A DNA stretch of 64,000 bases from Rhodosorus marinus (Eukaryota; Rhodophyta; Stylonematophyceae; Stylonematales; Stylonemataceae). The stretch spans positions 496,001 through 560,000 of the forward strand of contig JAMWBK010000002.1 in NCBI GenBank assembly GCA_029953675.1. The letters are read 5' to 3'. The notes under the pieces were generated by a model that saw only the letters and a list, made by a program, of their open reading frames with translations, was not told where the DNA came from and did no database searches. The first letter of the stretch is position 1. Each line of letters opens with the position of its first letter. Below, in pieces: positions 10,470 to 21,810 of this stretch. The translations under genes were made by a program, and so were the position numbers.

Positions 10470-11530
10470 CTGACAATTGAATCGATTTTCTTACTTTCGG
10501 CTTCACTCCGCGTGCCAGCGGCCGCTTTCAATAGACCCCGTCCTGACGCGGCTCCTGGATTCGTTTTCGCAGCTTTTGTCCTACCAGGTTAAACGTCAGC
10601 AGCCATTCTTGCTAGTCCAGATTTGGCCCACCTCGTGTGCTGAATTTCCTCTTATTTGAAGAGGCGCGATTTGACCGGTTTGAGAGAGAGGACTGCGGCG
10701 ACATCGAGACGTCCGAGCCCACTGTCACCAAAACCATCCTGACCCGACAATTGAATCGATTTTCTCAAGTTTCCTCTTCCACTCCGTGTGCCGCTGGCCA
10801 CTTCAATAGACCCCGTCCCGGCCCTTGCTCCTGGGACGATTGGCGATTGGTTTCGCATAGTTTTCGTCTTACCAGGTTAAGTGTCAGCAGCCATTCTTGG
10901 TCTTCCAGGTTTGGTCCAGCTGGTGAGCTGAATTTCCAGCTTATTTGAGGAAACGCTTTTTGATAGTTGGAGAGTGAGGACTCGATATCGAGACCTCCGT
11001 GGCCACAGTCACCGAAACCATACTGGCCCGGCTCCCGGATTGGTTTTCCCGTAGCTTTCGTCCTACCAGGTTAAGTGTCAGCAGCCATTCTTGCTTGGTC
11101 CAGACTTGGCCCAGCTGGTGAGCTGAATTTCCATCTTATTTGAGGAGACGCGATTTGATAGTTTGGGGGTGAAGACTCGACATCGAGATATCCGTGGCCA
11201 CCGTCACCAAAACGATCCTGGCCCGACAATTGAATCGATTTTCTCAACTTTCCTCTTCCAATCCCCGTGCCAGTGGCCACTTTCAATATACCCTGTCCTG
11301 CACCCGGCAATTGAATTGCATTTTCACAGCTTTCGCTCTCCCGTGCTAAGTATCAGTGGTCACTTTCAATAGACCCCCGTCCTGGCCGGGCGAATGCATA
11401 GTTTTTCGCACCTTTCACCCTGTTCAGGTTAAGTGTCAGAAGCCATTCTCGCAGCTAAGATTTGGCCAAGCTGGTGAGCTAAGTTTCCAACTTGGTTTGA
11501 GGGAACGCGATTTGATGGTTTTGCGGTTAA
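10470..11530. repeat. Degenerate tandem repeat array C (about 285-bp unit with deletions)
   Basis: Two modules alternate. Module 1 (TTGAATCGATTTTCT ... AATAGACCCCGTCC) occurs near 10475, 10751 and 11229, with a partial near 11310-11385. Module 2 (CCAGGTTAA-x-GTCAGCAGCCATTC ... GAGCTGAATTTCC ... TTGATAGTT) begins near 10583, 10870, 11063 and 11423. The spacing of module 2 is 286, 193 and 358 bp, so copies have suffered deletion or partial duplication. The array ends about 150 bp before the ATG at 11680. The unit is unrelated to arrays A and B by eye. Confidence 0.8.
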
Positions 11531-11679
11531 TAAACATATCTACTGGTTGTGGGTGGTCAATAAGGTAAGTAGGGACAGTGACTTGAAGGGTAGAGGCTGA
11601 GGGAGCGGGGGGGCACTGTGGATCTAGGTAGTTGTTTTTAATTTGGCTTCTATACGGTTAGGAGTTTCTTTGATTAATC
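11531..11679 (+). promoter_or_regulatory. G-rich leader of the SDR39U1-like gene
   Basis: This 150-bp stretch is strongly G over C on the sense strand (including GGGAGCGGGGGGGC near 11600) and then T-rich up to the ATG. The same pattern precedes several other genes in the window. A promoter and 5' UTR role is inferred. Confidence 0.35.
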
Positions 11680-13031
11680 ATGATTGGGTTCGTGGTAGGT
11701 GGGATTAGGAGCGGACGCGGTGTGAGGTCTGAATTGAATGAAGGAAGGGCATTCTTTGGTGTTAGGACTGGGTCTGGAATGGAGGCCAGGCGGTGTGGAA
11801 GGGCTCAGTTGACGATGGTAACAGCTGGTGGATTGAGCAAGGTGGTTGTAGCTGGCGGATCTGGTTTCTTGGGGAAGTATATTACCAGGCAGCTCGTGAA
11901 TGACGGGTGTGATGAAGTGGTCGTATTGTCAAGGAGCGGAAAGAGCTCTGAAGTTAAGGCGGTGACATCTGAGGCTTGGGATCCGAAGGACCTCACTGGT
12001 TCTTGGGTCAGCGTTTTGAACGGTGCCGATGCTGTGATTAATCTCTGCGGAGAGTTGATCATCCAGCCATGGACAGCTGCAGCAAAAGAAAAAATTACGA
12101 AGAGCCGATTGGAATCAACCCGTTCGCTTGTCCAAGCCATGTCCCAAATCGACGTAGTCGAGGTAAGCGGTTACGCACAGCTTGCTGAGCATGAGTGACC
12201 GAGATGGGCGTCAACTTGCTAATCAGTTATTGCGCTTTCGCTCGCGGTCAAGAATCGGCCGAGGGTCTTCGTCTCTGCATCAGCTGTTGGTTTCTATGGA
12301 ATTAGTGATACGGAAGAATTCTCCGAATCATCCCCCGCCGGAAAGGACTTTCTTGCCGACCTCTGCGTGAAGTGGGAAGCTGAAGCCCAAAAGGCCAATG
12401 AGCTCGCAATTCGAACCGTCATTATGAGAAACGGTATCATTCTTGGTAGAGGGGGCGGTGCACTTGGTGTAATGCTGCCAGTTTTCAGTTTTGCATTGGG
12501 AGGAACTCTCGGAGCCGGATCACAGTGGGTTTCATGGGTAACAGCAACAGACGCAGCAGCTGCGTATGTCAACGCAGCAGAATCTTCAGCGGTGAGTCAT
12601 CGGTGTTCACACAGCGTCGGTCCGCGTCGTGCGAAGTCCTAATCAGGCTTCCTCGCATTTGTAGATGGTTGGTGCGTACAACTTGACTGCACCACAACCG
12701 TGCTCATCAAAGCAGATGTCGGATTCTCTAGCCGCTGCGCTCGGTAGACCGGCGCTCTTCCCTGCTCCCGCTTTCGCTATAAAGGCAGTGCTTGGTGAAG
12801 GAAGCACTGCTCTCCTGGACGGGCAGAAGGTAAAGATCAGCCGCAATTTCGCATCCGCTTGATGTGCGGCAAATTTCCAACTCTCCAGCTTGAGAATGTC
12901 CAACCCTTTGTTCATGCGACCACCTCTCCTATGGTTGATTCTAGGTGCTCCCAGACCGGCTCTTAGCCGATGGGTTTGAATTCACTTCGACCAACATTGC
13001 CGATGCTATGAAAACCATTGTCAAAGCATAG
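11680..13031 (+). CDS. SDR39U1 / TIGR01777-type NAD(P)-binding epimerase, GIANT CHLOROPLAST 1-like
   Basis: Four exons: 11680-12162, 12253-12591, 12665-12829 and 12945-13031, giving 357 aa. The Rossmann motif GGSGFLGKYI lies near residue 60, followed by VVVLSRSGK, NGADAVINLCGE, AAKEKITKSRLESTR, FVSASAVGFYG (active-site region, with the Tyr of the SDR family), a DFLADLCVKWE motif, RNGIILGRGGGAL, WVTATDAAAAY, YNLTAPQP, and a C-terminal DUF1731 part with PAFAIKAVLGE and VLPDRLL. The N-terminus of about 45 residues is Arg/Gly-rich and may be a transit peptide. Plant plastid members include GIANT CHLOROPLAST 1, which affects plastid division; the bacterial members are uncharacterised oxidoreductases. 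Substrate unknown. Exon 2 starts at 12253 because the upstream AG at about 12227 gives the wrong phase. Confidence 0.87.
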
Positions 13032-13300
13032 GAACGTGATTTAAAGGGATAGACAACCTTGGGCCAGTTGAAGATCCCCCCCTTTTGGTACGCATTCCGC
13101 GGGCGGGTTGCTTTTCTTTTTGTCCCACTCGAATGGGAAACCGCGAAGCATGGTTGCGTTGTTCGCTTTTGTTTTGAATGGAACTAAACACTCAAGTTTC
13201 GGAGAAATCGCGGAGGGTGAGCAGCATCTACCCATGGCGAGATGTAATATACTTCTTTTTAATGTCGCAGCCCTGTAGCCGCTACTAAGGGAGGCTTCCC

Positions 13301-15553
13301 TCAGAGCCTCTCTCTCCAGTTACGCCATTGAGTTGAGTTGACTGCGATTGTGCACTTGTCCCGATTTTCGTCAAAAGGAATCTGCAACTTGGCCAATCCG
13401 TCGCACAAAAATCTCCGTTTCGCCAACAAGTGAGAAGAGTTTACGTCTGAATGGTTCACGGCATATTCAATAAGCAGATTTGCAGGCGTCTCGTTGAAAA
13501 GGAGCCATCTTCCATGTGACACAGTTAGTTTCAGTTCACATTTGCTCAGGTCAGCAGGCGATTTTAAAAACCGGACCGGCCGCGGGCGATCGCACATACC
13601 TTAAAGCCACACGCGCAAGACCGATTGGCAGCGGACCAGCTTTCAAAAGTACTGAATTCGCGGAGTCATTGAGACTTTGGTTTCTGACGAACGGGTCCAG
13701 AACCTTCTTGTCGATCGCGCTGTGGAACCACTCCATAGCGTAGATGTTGCCAGGGCCGCTGGACATCGCATATCCAGAGATTACCTCTGTCAGCGCAGAT
13801 CGTGTTGTTCCGACTGTTTTTTCCATCGCAAGCAGTTCCTTTTGCGCCTGCGCAAGGTGGGATTTCAGCTAAAGGCTTCTGCAAGAAGTCCACTGATTCG
13901 TTCTATTGCACACTGTGTACCTCTTCCAATTGCCCGCATTTGACGAGCGCTCTGATTGCCGCGTTGAATCCGACTTTCACAGGCCGCCGACCATACGCTC
14001 TCATCTCGTTCCATGTTTGCAGTGCTTCGCGGCTATTTCCGCTTGAAACCTGGGCGTGAAGAAGCATCGAATAAGAGAGCCCACTAGGCCGCTGTTCTGC
14101 TTGAGCCATTTTTCGCATAACACGCAGCGCCTTCTCTACGTCGCCAGTCCTGCTGAAACTAGGAGACGGACCAGCGCAGATCATCTGAGCACAGAGCAGC
14201 AAGAAGTTGGCGCACGTAGTTGGTCTCACCCTCGGACGAGTGCATCATGCAGACCCGTGTCGATCTTTTCCCCTGCTCCGATCATCTCTTCAACCTTGGC
14301 CTCTGCTTCACTCATTTTTCCACGTTGACAAAGTCCAACCACCATCAAAGTTTCGAGTCGGCCATGTGGCACCCCTGCTTTCCGCGCTTCTTCTAGGAGC
14401 GTTCTTATGTGGGGAACCTGGTGAGGAGACGTCCACGGTGAGGCGCTAGGAGTGATGTGCTCTTGCCAAAGCCTATCACTACCGTTCGGCTCACCTTTCC
14501 AGCATGCGCAAGGGTCTTGAGGACAAGACCATAACTGTCCGCATCTGGTTCTGGCAGTTCCGGATTGCTTTTCAATCTTTCAAGGAGACCATACCCTGCT
14601 CCAGCCTTTTGTTCCCGCATGTACTGCTTCAAGAGGATGTTATATTGCCCAATTCTGAGAAATTCTCGATGCTTGTACTCTAACGAACGAAGCAGCTTGT
14701 CCGCTACTTGCGATTCTCCTGTCACCGAGTATTTGTCGATGAGAGACTTCACGTAAGAAGCCATGCCCTTTCGCTCGCGTGATATCTGATGAACATGCGC
14801 TTTTCTGCGTGAGTTGGGCGTGCCTTTAGCAGGGCAACAAAACCTTTCAAGAAGACAAGCTCACTTTTGAGAACACTCTGGCGCAATCCTTTTCTGTTCC
14901 AACCGCAGCATACCCTCTGAGCAGCTGGTGGAGGATTGCCGCTGCCGGCCGCGGTTGATTCCAGGTAACTTCCTTCTCGTACACTCGCAGATCGACTGCC
15001 AGTTTCGCCTTGGATGCTTCTTTGATCATAGATTCATAGATTTTGGTATTGGCTCCGAGACCGTTTTCTTTCATTTCTGTAAGCACATCCTTGGCAGCAG
15101 CGTACTGATCGACCTGGCCCGCGAAGACGACAACGGATGGGGATAAGCACTAGAAAGGGCATTGCAATGTTCCGGAGTTCCGAGGTCGCTGGCAATAAAC
15201 AGACTCACAGAGAGATAAGAAGTGATCATGGTGTTGTACACAGACTCTGTCATGTGTATTCCACGTGTTTTCATTTCGTCTCGGATTCCAACAACATCCG
15301 CGACTCGCTTCTCATGAATTCCGCGCCAGAGCATTGCCGTGTACAGGAAGACCGCGTATCGAGAACCCCGCGGCAGCTCTTCAAGTGATATGCGAGCATT
15401 TTCCACTGAGTATGTAGAGAAAAAGCGATCCAATTCGAGTTGTTTCAGGGTACCCGCATCCAGCTGCTCCCTAATCGTGTTCCAGATTGAATCCGCACTT
15501 GTGAGCTTTCGAACGGCTCCACTGTTCACCCGTGGGCTTAGTACCTGTGCCAT
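13301..15553 (-). CDS. Pentatricopeptide repeat (PPR) protein
   Basis: Seven exons on the minus strand: 15553-15209, 15113-14865, 14785-14495, 14417-14230, 14152-13921, 13868-13600 and 13508-13301, giving 593 aa. Repeated helix pairs with the PPR pattern are visible, for example SVYNTMITSYLS then YAAAKDVLTEMKENGL, GANTKIYESMIKEA, QYNILLKQYM, ADSYGLVLKTLAHAGK, GLSYSMLLHAQVSSG then REALQTWNEMRAYG, and VGFNAAIRALVKCGQ. PPR proteins bind organelle RNA and act in its processing, stability or translation. No DYW or SMR domain is seen. The last intron could instead end at a nearer AG, which would add about 12 residues; I chose the 90-nt form because of a CTAAC branch-like site. Targeting is unclear. 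It converges with the SDR gene. Confidence 0.85.
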
Positions 15554-16538
15554 GAAAGCTGCCTGATTGACCTCCTAATTAATCAGATGGTCCAAATGCC
15601 GGCTATCTCTACACAAGTAGAAGCCCTCCGCTTATAGCCAAATGTCCTACACCGGCCTTGGAGTCCGTGTTCCACAGATTATCTTCCGACGCCCGTGGCC
15701 ATAGCCATGGCCAGTGGAACTCACATGAAGCCTCAAACTGTGAGTCAGACTAGTTCACCGTAGATATCCAAAACTCATTTTCTTACCCTCAGCAACAAGC
15801 TCCGTCCTCGCAACAAGAGTGGTTCGATTTGCTGATAAGCTACATCGCCGAGATCAAAACTGTCCCATTCGATTGGGACATAGACATCCGGGACACAGGA
15901 AAAGAACCTTCAAGATAGCTTCTACAAATACATATCAATCAGTTTAATTGGATAATACTACGCTAATTATCCAATGATATATCTTAACTACGTTATAGTG
16001 GCTTACCAAATTGTGAATGCTCAATAAAGTAACTAAATATGATACGAAGATAACCAATGAAAACAGGAATAACTTGCTTCTATATTTCTATTTTGCTGCT
16101 GATCGAATGATTTTCTATTTTGATGACTCGCTGACCACTCAGTGCGACCCGTGATAGGGGTATTGGTGAAAAACAATATCTAAAGGATAAATTCTAAAGT
16201 TGAGGAATAAAAAGAAAAAAAAAACAAAATCGAAAATGGCGGAACACATCGGTTTCGAATGTGCAACTCTGGTGTCAGTGGCCGTTTGGACTACATCAGT
16301 TTTGGCCGAGCTGGGGATATCCTTTTCAGTGTTCGCTTTACCCAGCCGGCGCACATGGACTTGTGCTGTTCAGGTTGGCCAGTTTGAGATGGTTAGGGAA
16401 GGGAAGGGTTGGGGAGGAAGACGGGAGTGATTAACTTAGGCTGATGACTATATCTTCATCTGTCTGATTGATTATAGCGATAGATCTTTCTTGGTTTTTT
16501 TTTATGTGGCAGTCTGTTGGCAGTTGGCGGTGTGAGAG
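15554..16538. other. Divergent intergenic region between PPR and squalene epoxidase genes
   Basis: Contains an AT-rich stretch (about 15900-16240) and, just before the squalene epoxidase ATG, a G-rich C-poor block (16375-16430) with GGGAAGGGAAGGG. No gene is supported. Confidence 0.4.
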
Positions 16539-18188
16539 ATGATTGAGTACGACGTGATTGTTGTTGGTGCGGGAGTTGCCGGAGCGTCACTAGCGACGGT
16601 TTTAGGAAGAGATGGAAGAAAAGTTTTGTGTATAGAAAGGAGTCTGAAAGAGCCCGAGAGAATTGTTGGAGAGCTCTTGCAGCCTGGTGGCTACGATGCG
16701 TTAAAGCAACTCGGCCTGGAGAAGGCTGTGGAAGGAATTGATGCTCAGAATGTGTATGGATACGGGATCTTTATGGACGGAAAAAGCTTGGAGATTAATT
16801 ATTGTGAAGACGTTGGGGAAGACAAAGTCCCTAGCACTGGTAGGTCTTTTCACAATGGGAGGTTCCTTAGGAGATTGAGAGAGCTCGCCGCCGAGGAGGA
16901 GAGCGTGACTCTTATTGAGGGGAACGTGAAGTATTTGAACGACGATGATGGCCATGTCAAGGGTGTAACCTATTCTGATGGTAGCGGTGCTGACACGGAG
17001 GTAGGTTGCGGTGGGCTTCCGGCGAATTCTTCGGCAAGCCTGGTTTGCTAATGGCCGGGTATTCTTTTTTTCCCGTAGGCCTTCGCCAAGTTGACCGTTG
17101 CTTGTGATGGATGCTTCTCAAGATTGCGAAGAATGGTGAATCCCGCAGCTGAGTATGAAGTCATGTCTCAATTCTATGGTCTTATTTTGAGAGACCTATC
17201 TCTGCCTTTCCCCGAGCACGGTCATGTAGTACTCTTGGATCCTGCCCCGTCACTTTTCTACCCCATTTCCTCGAGCGAAGTACGATGCCTAGTGGACGTC
17301 CCAGCGGAGGTCTCTCGGGCACCCAACTTTGACGTGAAGAAGCACATGATAGAAAAGCTTGCTCCCCAGCTTCCCGAAGAACTCACCGCATCCTTCGTCG
17401 CAGCTGTAGAAAGAGGAGATATGAAGAGCATGCCAAACAGAGCAATGCCAGCCATTCCCGTGGGCCTAACTGGGGCTATTCTTCTGGGTGAGCACAACTG
17501 AAGATGCAGCACCATCCACCCTGCTATCGCTGAAACTTGGAGTGCGTGCTCCTATCTTGAACAGGGGATTCGTTCAATATGCGACACCCCCTTACTGGTG
17601 GAGGGATGACGGTCGCACTTAGTGACGTTAACCACTTCAGAAACTTCCTCAGGACTGTGGATGACTTATCGGACGTCGAGCTGGTTTCCTCGTTGCAAGC
17701 GTACTTGCTTGCCGAGAGGCAATCTCTCTCCTCAACCATCAACATACTTGCAAACGCACTGTATTCGTTGTTCTGTGCAAACGACGACCCGGCATTGAAA
17801 GACATGAAGATCGCCTGTTTTGACTACCTCTCGAAGCCAGGTCGTTGGTCTTCTGATCCAATCTCGATGCTCGGTGGACTGACAGGTCGGCCGTATCTGC
17901 TCCTCGCTCACTTTTTCGGAGTCGCTGTATATGCTTGCGGAAGGTAAGATCAGTTTCGTCAGCTACTGAGTTTGAACTCAACTCCGGAATTCCCCCATCC
18001 GATACCGCGGTGCTTGCTAACACCGTTTATCGACGTGTCGCCTCAGGATCTTGGTAGATTCACCCAGTCCCAATGGTGTATCTAGATGCTGGAGATTGTT
18101 CTGCAACGCTTTCAACATTGTGAAGCCACTAATTGATGCCGAAGGGGTGACGTTCGTCTCGAAAATACCGATCACTCAGCTCCGATGA
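16539..18188 (+). CDS. SQE: Squalene epoxidase (squalene monooxygenase)
   Basis: Four exons: 16539-17000, 17079-17487, 17565-17943 and 18047-18188, giving 463 aa. The FAD-binding start is at residue 5 (DVIVVGAGVAGASLA), followed by ERIVGELLQPGG, a second dinucleotide motif VACDGCFSRLR, and the GD motif split across intron 2, [20 protein letters not shown], which is highly specific to this family. The C-terminal part LLLAHFFGVAVYACGR ... LIDAEG matches the family's membrane-bound tail. The enzyme oxidises squalene to 2,3-oxidosqualene at the ER with FAD, O2 and a reductase, the first oxygen-dependent step of sterol synthesis. There is no N-terminal membrane anchor ahead of the FAD fold, as in many non-animal forms. 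Together with the isomerase at 23.9 kb it shows that sterol and isoprenoid genes occur here, but they are not adjacent. Confidence 0.95.
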
Positions 18189-18884
18189 ACGCCCCAAACC
18201 TTTGAACTCTTTAACTTGCAAATTTTGTGTGGTTACCTTCTCTCCTTCATCCGTCTCGGGAAGCCGTGACCTTTGTAATTTTAGTTGATGTACTTGGCCC
18301 CCGTTTGGTGCCACAGATACGAAGGGGCTGGAAGTTATGCTCCAACCTCTTTTGAGCTGTTGAAACGGTAGTTTAATCCTGAGCTATACAATCTGTTGAC
18401 GTACGATGTGTAAACCGATAGGAGCTTTCTCAGAGCTTGAAGGTTCCATGAAAACGGCGGCATATGTATCTACGGAGAATCCGTCACCGACTCCGAACAG
18501 CAGAGTGGGGACTGATCTTACACCACTCAGGTTCCGCACTATGCGTTAGCGGAGTAACGATCGTGATCAAAGATCAAACCTGCTCGATGAACAGCAAGCG
18601 GAACAGCACCCGGTACTGTCCCATCCAGATTACTCTCAGCACCATCGAGAACTCGCACCACCAGAATCCAGTGAACTGAGCCTGAAATGAATCAGAATCT
18701 AGTATCCCTCATACCAGAATCCTATAATTGCTGAAGTTCATATAGGAATCTGGTTCCAAAGTCTCGAAGAATTGGTGGAGAATGACATGGGCCGGGGTGA
18801 GCATCAGGCTCTTGTGGAGTTTCTCCTCTAGACAAGGACGTTCTAGTACTTCTTCAAGAACTTCATTAATTCATTTGCTATATC
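18189..18884. other. Intergenic, no gene seen
   Basis: No frame with family support. It should hold the 3' end of the squalene epoxidase transcript and the promoter of the aldolase gene. Confidence 0.4.
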
Positions 18885-19945
18885 ATGTCAAGGCCTGGCT
18901 TTGTGACCAGCGCCAGACTCGGCAGTTGGCATGGGTGTCGGAGGCGGTTTGCATCGTACGCGACAAGCAACTCGATGGACGACGTTCTGAGGAGGCTGTG
19001 CGATGCAAAGTTGTTGCTGTGCGTGAGGAGGCCAGATGTAAGCCTGGAAAATTTACATAAGGCTATTCTGGCTGCCATCTCTGGAGGAGTCAAGGCTATT
19101 GAAGTTACTATGGATACGCCGAACGCGACAACAATCGTGGAGAGGCTACGCGCAGAGACCGGGGTTTTGGTCGGGACGGGTACGGTCATGTCTGAAAATC
19201 AAGTACGTGAGCCAACTCATGCCATCGCGAAGCGTTTGGCCCATGGCCGCGTCGAAAAAAGCACTCGCTTAATTATACGTTGGAGAAATCACAGGTCAAC
19301 ATGTGCGAGCAAGCTCGAGCGCACTTCGTGATGAGCCCCATAACAGACACGGGACTAATTAAATATTGTAACAATAAGAGCATGCTCATGATCCCTGGAG
19401 CGATGACGCCAACTGAAGTCCACAGAGCTTACCACCAAGCCGGTGCTCGAGCGGTGAAAGTCTTTCCGTTCAATGCCTGCGGTATGGCCCCGCGTACAAC
19501 GATTCTTCTGACTCTTCTTCCAACTTCCGATCCTGAACCCAAAACCTTCACCCAATGTTTTCTGTGGACCAGGAGGGACCAAGTTTGTTGCTGCGATCCA
19601 GGGTCCGTTCCCAGACATACCGCTCCTGCCAGCAAGCGGGGTAGACTTTGAATCTTTCAAGGAGTAAGAACTCACTTCAGCTTAACCTCGCCTCAAGCTC
19701 TTAGAAAGTGTTCTCAAAACGACCTGCCCATTCGACGCTTTCACTCTAGGCTCGTACAGCAATCAAACGTTCTGGCAATTGGCGTTTCTAAACAGATCCT
19801 AAGTCTTGAAGCGTTGAGAGACAGCGACTGGGGCAGCATCGAACGTGAAGCTTCCCTGTGGGTCAAACAAGCCAATTCGGCAGGGACCCCTCGTTCACAA
19901 CTGCCGGATGATCAGAACCGCTCTCTTGAGAACCCCGCCGTTTAA
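18885..19945 (+). CDS. KDPG/KHG-type class I aldolase, organelle-targeted
   Basis: Four exons: 18885-19202, 19295-19481, 19573-19663 and 19750-19945, giving 263 aa. The aldolase barrel is readable: AISGGVKAIEVTMDTPNA (general-base Glu in IEVT), LVGTGTVM, FVMSPITDTGLI, MIPGAMTPTEV, and AVKVFPFNACGG with the Schiff-base Lys, then IPLLPASGV and VLAIGVSKQI. The first 30 residues are basic without acids, like a mitochondrial or plastid presequence. The bacterial family cleaves 2-keto-3-deoxy-6-phosphogluconate in the Entner-Doudoroff route. Here the residue matching the bacterial Arg in EVTLRT is Asp (EVTMDT), so the substrate may differ. The C-terminus has a polar extension of about 35 residues. 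Confidence 0.85.
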
Positions 19946-20655
19946 CAGTACTATTCATATGACAAGTCAGGTATAAACTAGAGATGCACTCAACGATTGT
20001 CAGATTCTGGTGGTCAAAACTGTCACAATTACAATCGCCGCGTCGGGAGGATCGACTAGAGGTATGGATGAAATCCTGGAGGTATTGTCGCATCGCAGAA
20101 TCCAGGTCATAGGAAAGTGTAGAGCTAGCTCTAGACTCCTCGCAGTCTGAAAATTCACTACATTCTTTATATCTTTGGGAAGCCGATTGCACAAAAAAAA
20201 AAGGTAGAACACACACATGCACACACATACGTAGCGAAAGAAGAGCTTCGAGGTGTACGCCCCTTCCTTTCTCTCCAACATAGTACAAACTGTACTGTTG
20301 GGGAGTTCTGCTTTCGAGCAACAGCTTCTACAATGCCTGTGCAGGAGATAAAATAAATCACAAGTCGCTCTAAGAAGTGAGCGACGGGCAGTGAATGATC
20401 ATAATCTGTATCCACATTCGGGAGGACACTAGAGTTGAGGACACGAATGCTTTAACTTCCTCGTATTCATATATCTTCCACGAAAGCGCTGCTGAAACCC
20501 CAGCAGCAATAATAACACTTCCTCCGCCAATTGACCCGTAACGCGCAAAGCAAATCGTTTGCTCTCCCGGGACAATGGCATTCGAGTGACATCATGCTTC
20601 CATCGGTGAGGGAGTGGTATTGACTATGTCCAGCTTTTAAAAGTGAGTTGTTAGG
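19946..20655. other. Gap between convergent aldolase and transporter genes
   Basis: No supported gene. Small overlapping minus-strand frames (19863-20415) lack family matches. A short CACACATG-like dinucleotide-rich patch lies near 20210. Confidence 0.4.
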
Positions 20656-21810
20656 TTAATCTGTACCACGCTCCCTCCGACGTTCTGTCACTTCCTCCAA
20701 TTCAATCACTGCATCGGTTAGATTCTCAGTTTCGCTTTTCTCCTTTGCGCCGTTTAGCAATTGGGAACCCTTAGGTTTGATATCAGGGCCCTTAACTCTC
20801 GGCTGATTCGACCCTGCGCCCCTCATCGAGGCAACCGTGCTTTTAGCCACCAAAGCGCCAAACACAATGCAGCACGCGACAACTTGGTTCTGGGAAATGC
20901 TCGTCCCAAAGATCAATGAGGATCCAACTACTGAACAAATTTGCTGCACCGTCATCACCGTCGCAAAGAAAACTGCTCCATAGTTCTTGATAGACGCGGT
21001 TATGAAAAACTGTCCGCTAACTGCTCCGAGCGCGAGGAGGAATACGTCCAATCGGATAGCCTCATGAGTGAGCAGAAACCTGAACGCGCTCAAAAGCGTA
21101 CCATCGTACAGGAGGACGAGTACACCGATTGTCCCCGAACAGAAATTGACGTAGAGCATCTGGTTGTGGGTGCTTAAATCGTAACCCACGAAAAGGCTCT
21201 CCTGAAACGCCGTCATGAACGAATCCGAACCAATGTTTATCCCCATAAGCGCAATTCCGATCCAGTTGTCCTCCACATTCGAAATTCTGGACGTAATATT
21301 GCCGGCCTTCATAAACGACAAACACCCCAAACCAACACACATCGCAGCCGCATAGTCAACCAACGTGTACCGCTTTCGCGTTAAAAGCGTCGACATTATC
21401 ATGACGGGAATGAGCTTCGCACACTTGAATAGCATCTGCGTGGGAAACGTAATCCACTTAAGAGCTTCGTACTGAGAAGTGGTAGCCAGTAAATTAGATA
21501 TTGAAATAAGGTAGAACTTATAAATAGGCGCTCCCGGCTTCAGCTCTGAATATGCCCTGCGGCACAAAATCGCAGTCACTGCAGCAATTGACGCAAATAT
21601 CCTATTCAACAGCACCAAAAACAGCGAGTTGTTGAAGAAAACCTCATCCTCCTCATCCTCATCGCCGTCTCCCTCATACGGCTTGGTCATGATCCTCTCC
21701 TGCATGAAGTTGTAGACCATCAACGACCCTATCAAACAGACTGCGTACGTGACCATCCACGCGTCCCTCCTTAGCGAATTCGAGTTCAGCATCTTCTGAA
21801 GACGCGTCAT
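20656..21810 (-). CDS. UAA/SLC35B-type nucleotide-sugar or PAPS transporter
   Basis: A single exon of 384 aa. An in-frame TTG lies upstream, but the first ATG is at 21810. About ten hydrophobic segments are visible. The family signature appears as YNFMQERIMTKPY after the first membrane segment, then SQYEALKWITFPTQMLFKC and KLIPVMIMSTLL, which resemble the SLC35B2/PAPST1 group that exchanges PAPS into the Golgi for sulfation; UDP-sugar transporters share part of the pattern. Late motifs include FCSGTIGVLVLL, GQFFITASIKNYGA and FATVMTVQQICSVVGS. The C-terminal 60 residues are hydrophilic and cytosolic-looking. It is the only intact multi-membrane gene here without introns. Confidence 0.88.
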   Translation of the reverse strand: MTRLQKMLNSNSLRRDAWMVTYAVCLIGSLMVYNFMQERIMTKPYEGDGDEDEEDEVFFNNSLFLVLLNRIFASIAAVTAILCRRAYSELKPGAPIYKFYLISISNLLATTSQYEALKWITFPTQMLFKCAKLIPVMIMSTLLTRKRYTLVDYAAAMCVGLGCLSFMKAGNITSRISNVEDNWIGIALMGINIGSDSFMTAFQESLFVGYDLSTHNQMLYVNFCSGTIGVLVLLYDGTLLSAFRFLLTHEAIRLDVFLLALGAVSGQFFITASIKNYGAVFFATVMTVQQICSVVGSSLIFGTSISQNQVVACCIVFGALVAKSTVASMRGAGSNQPRVKGPDIKPKGSQLLNGAKEKSETENLTDAVIELEEVTERRRERGTD

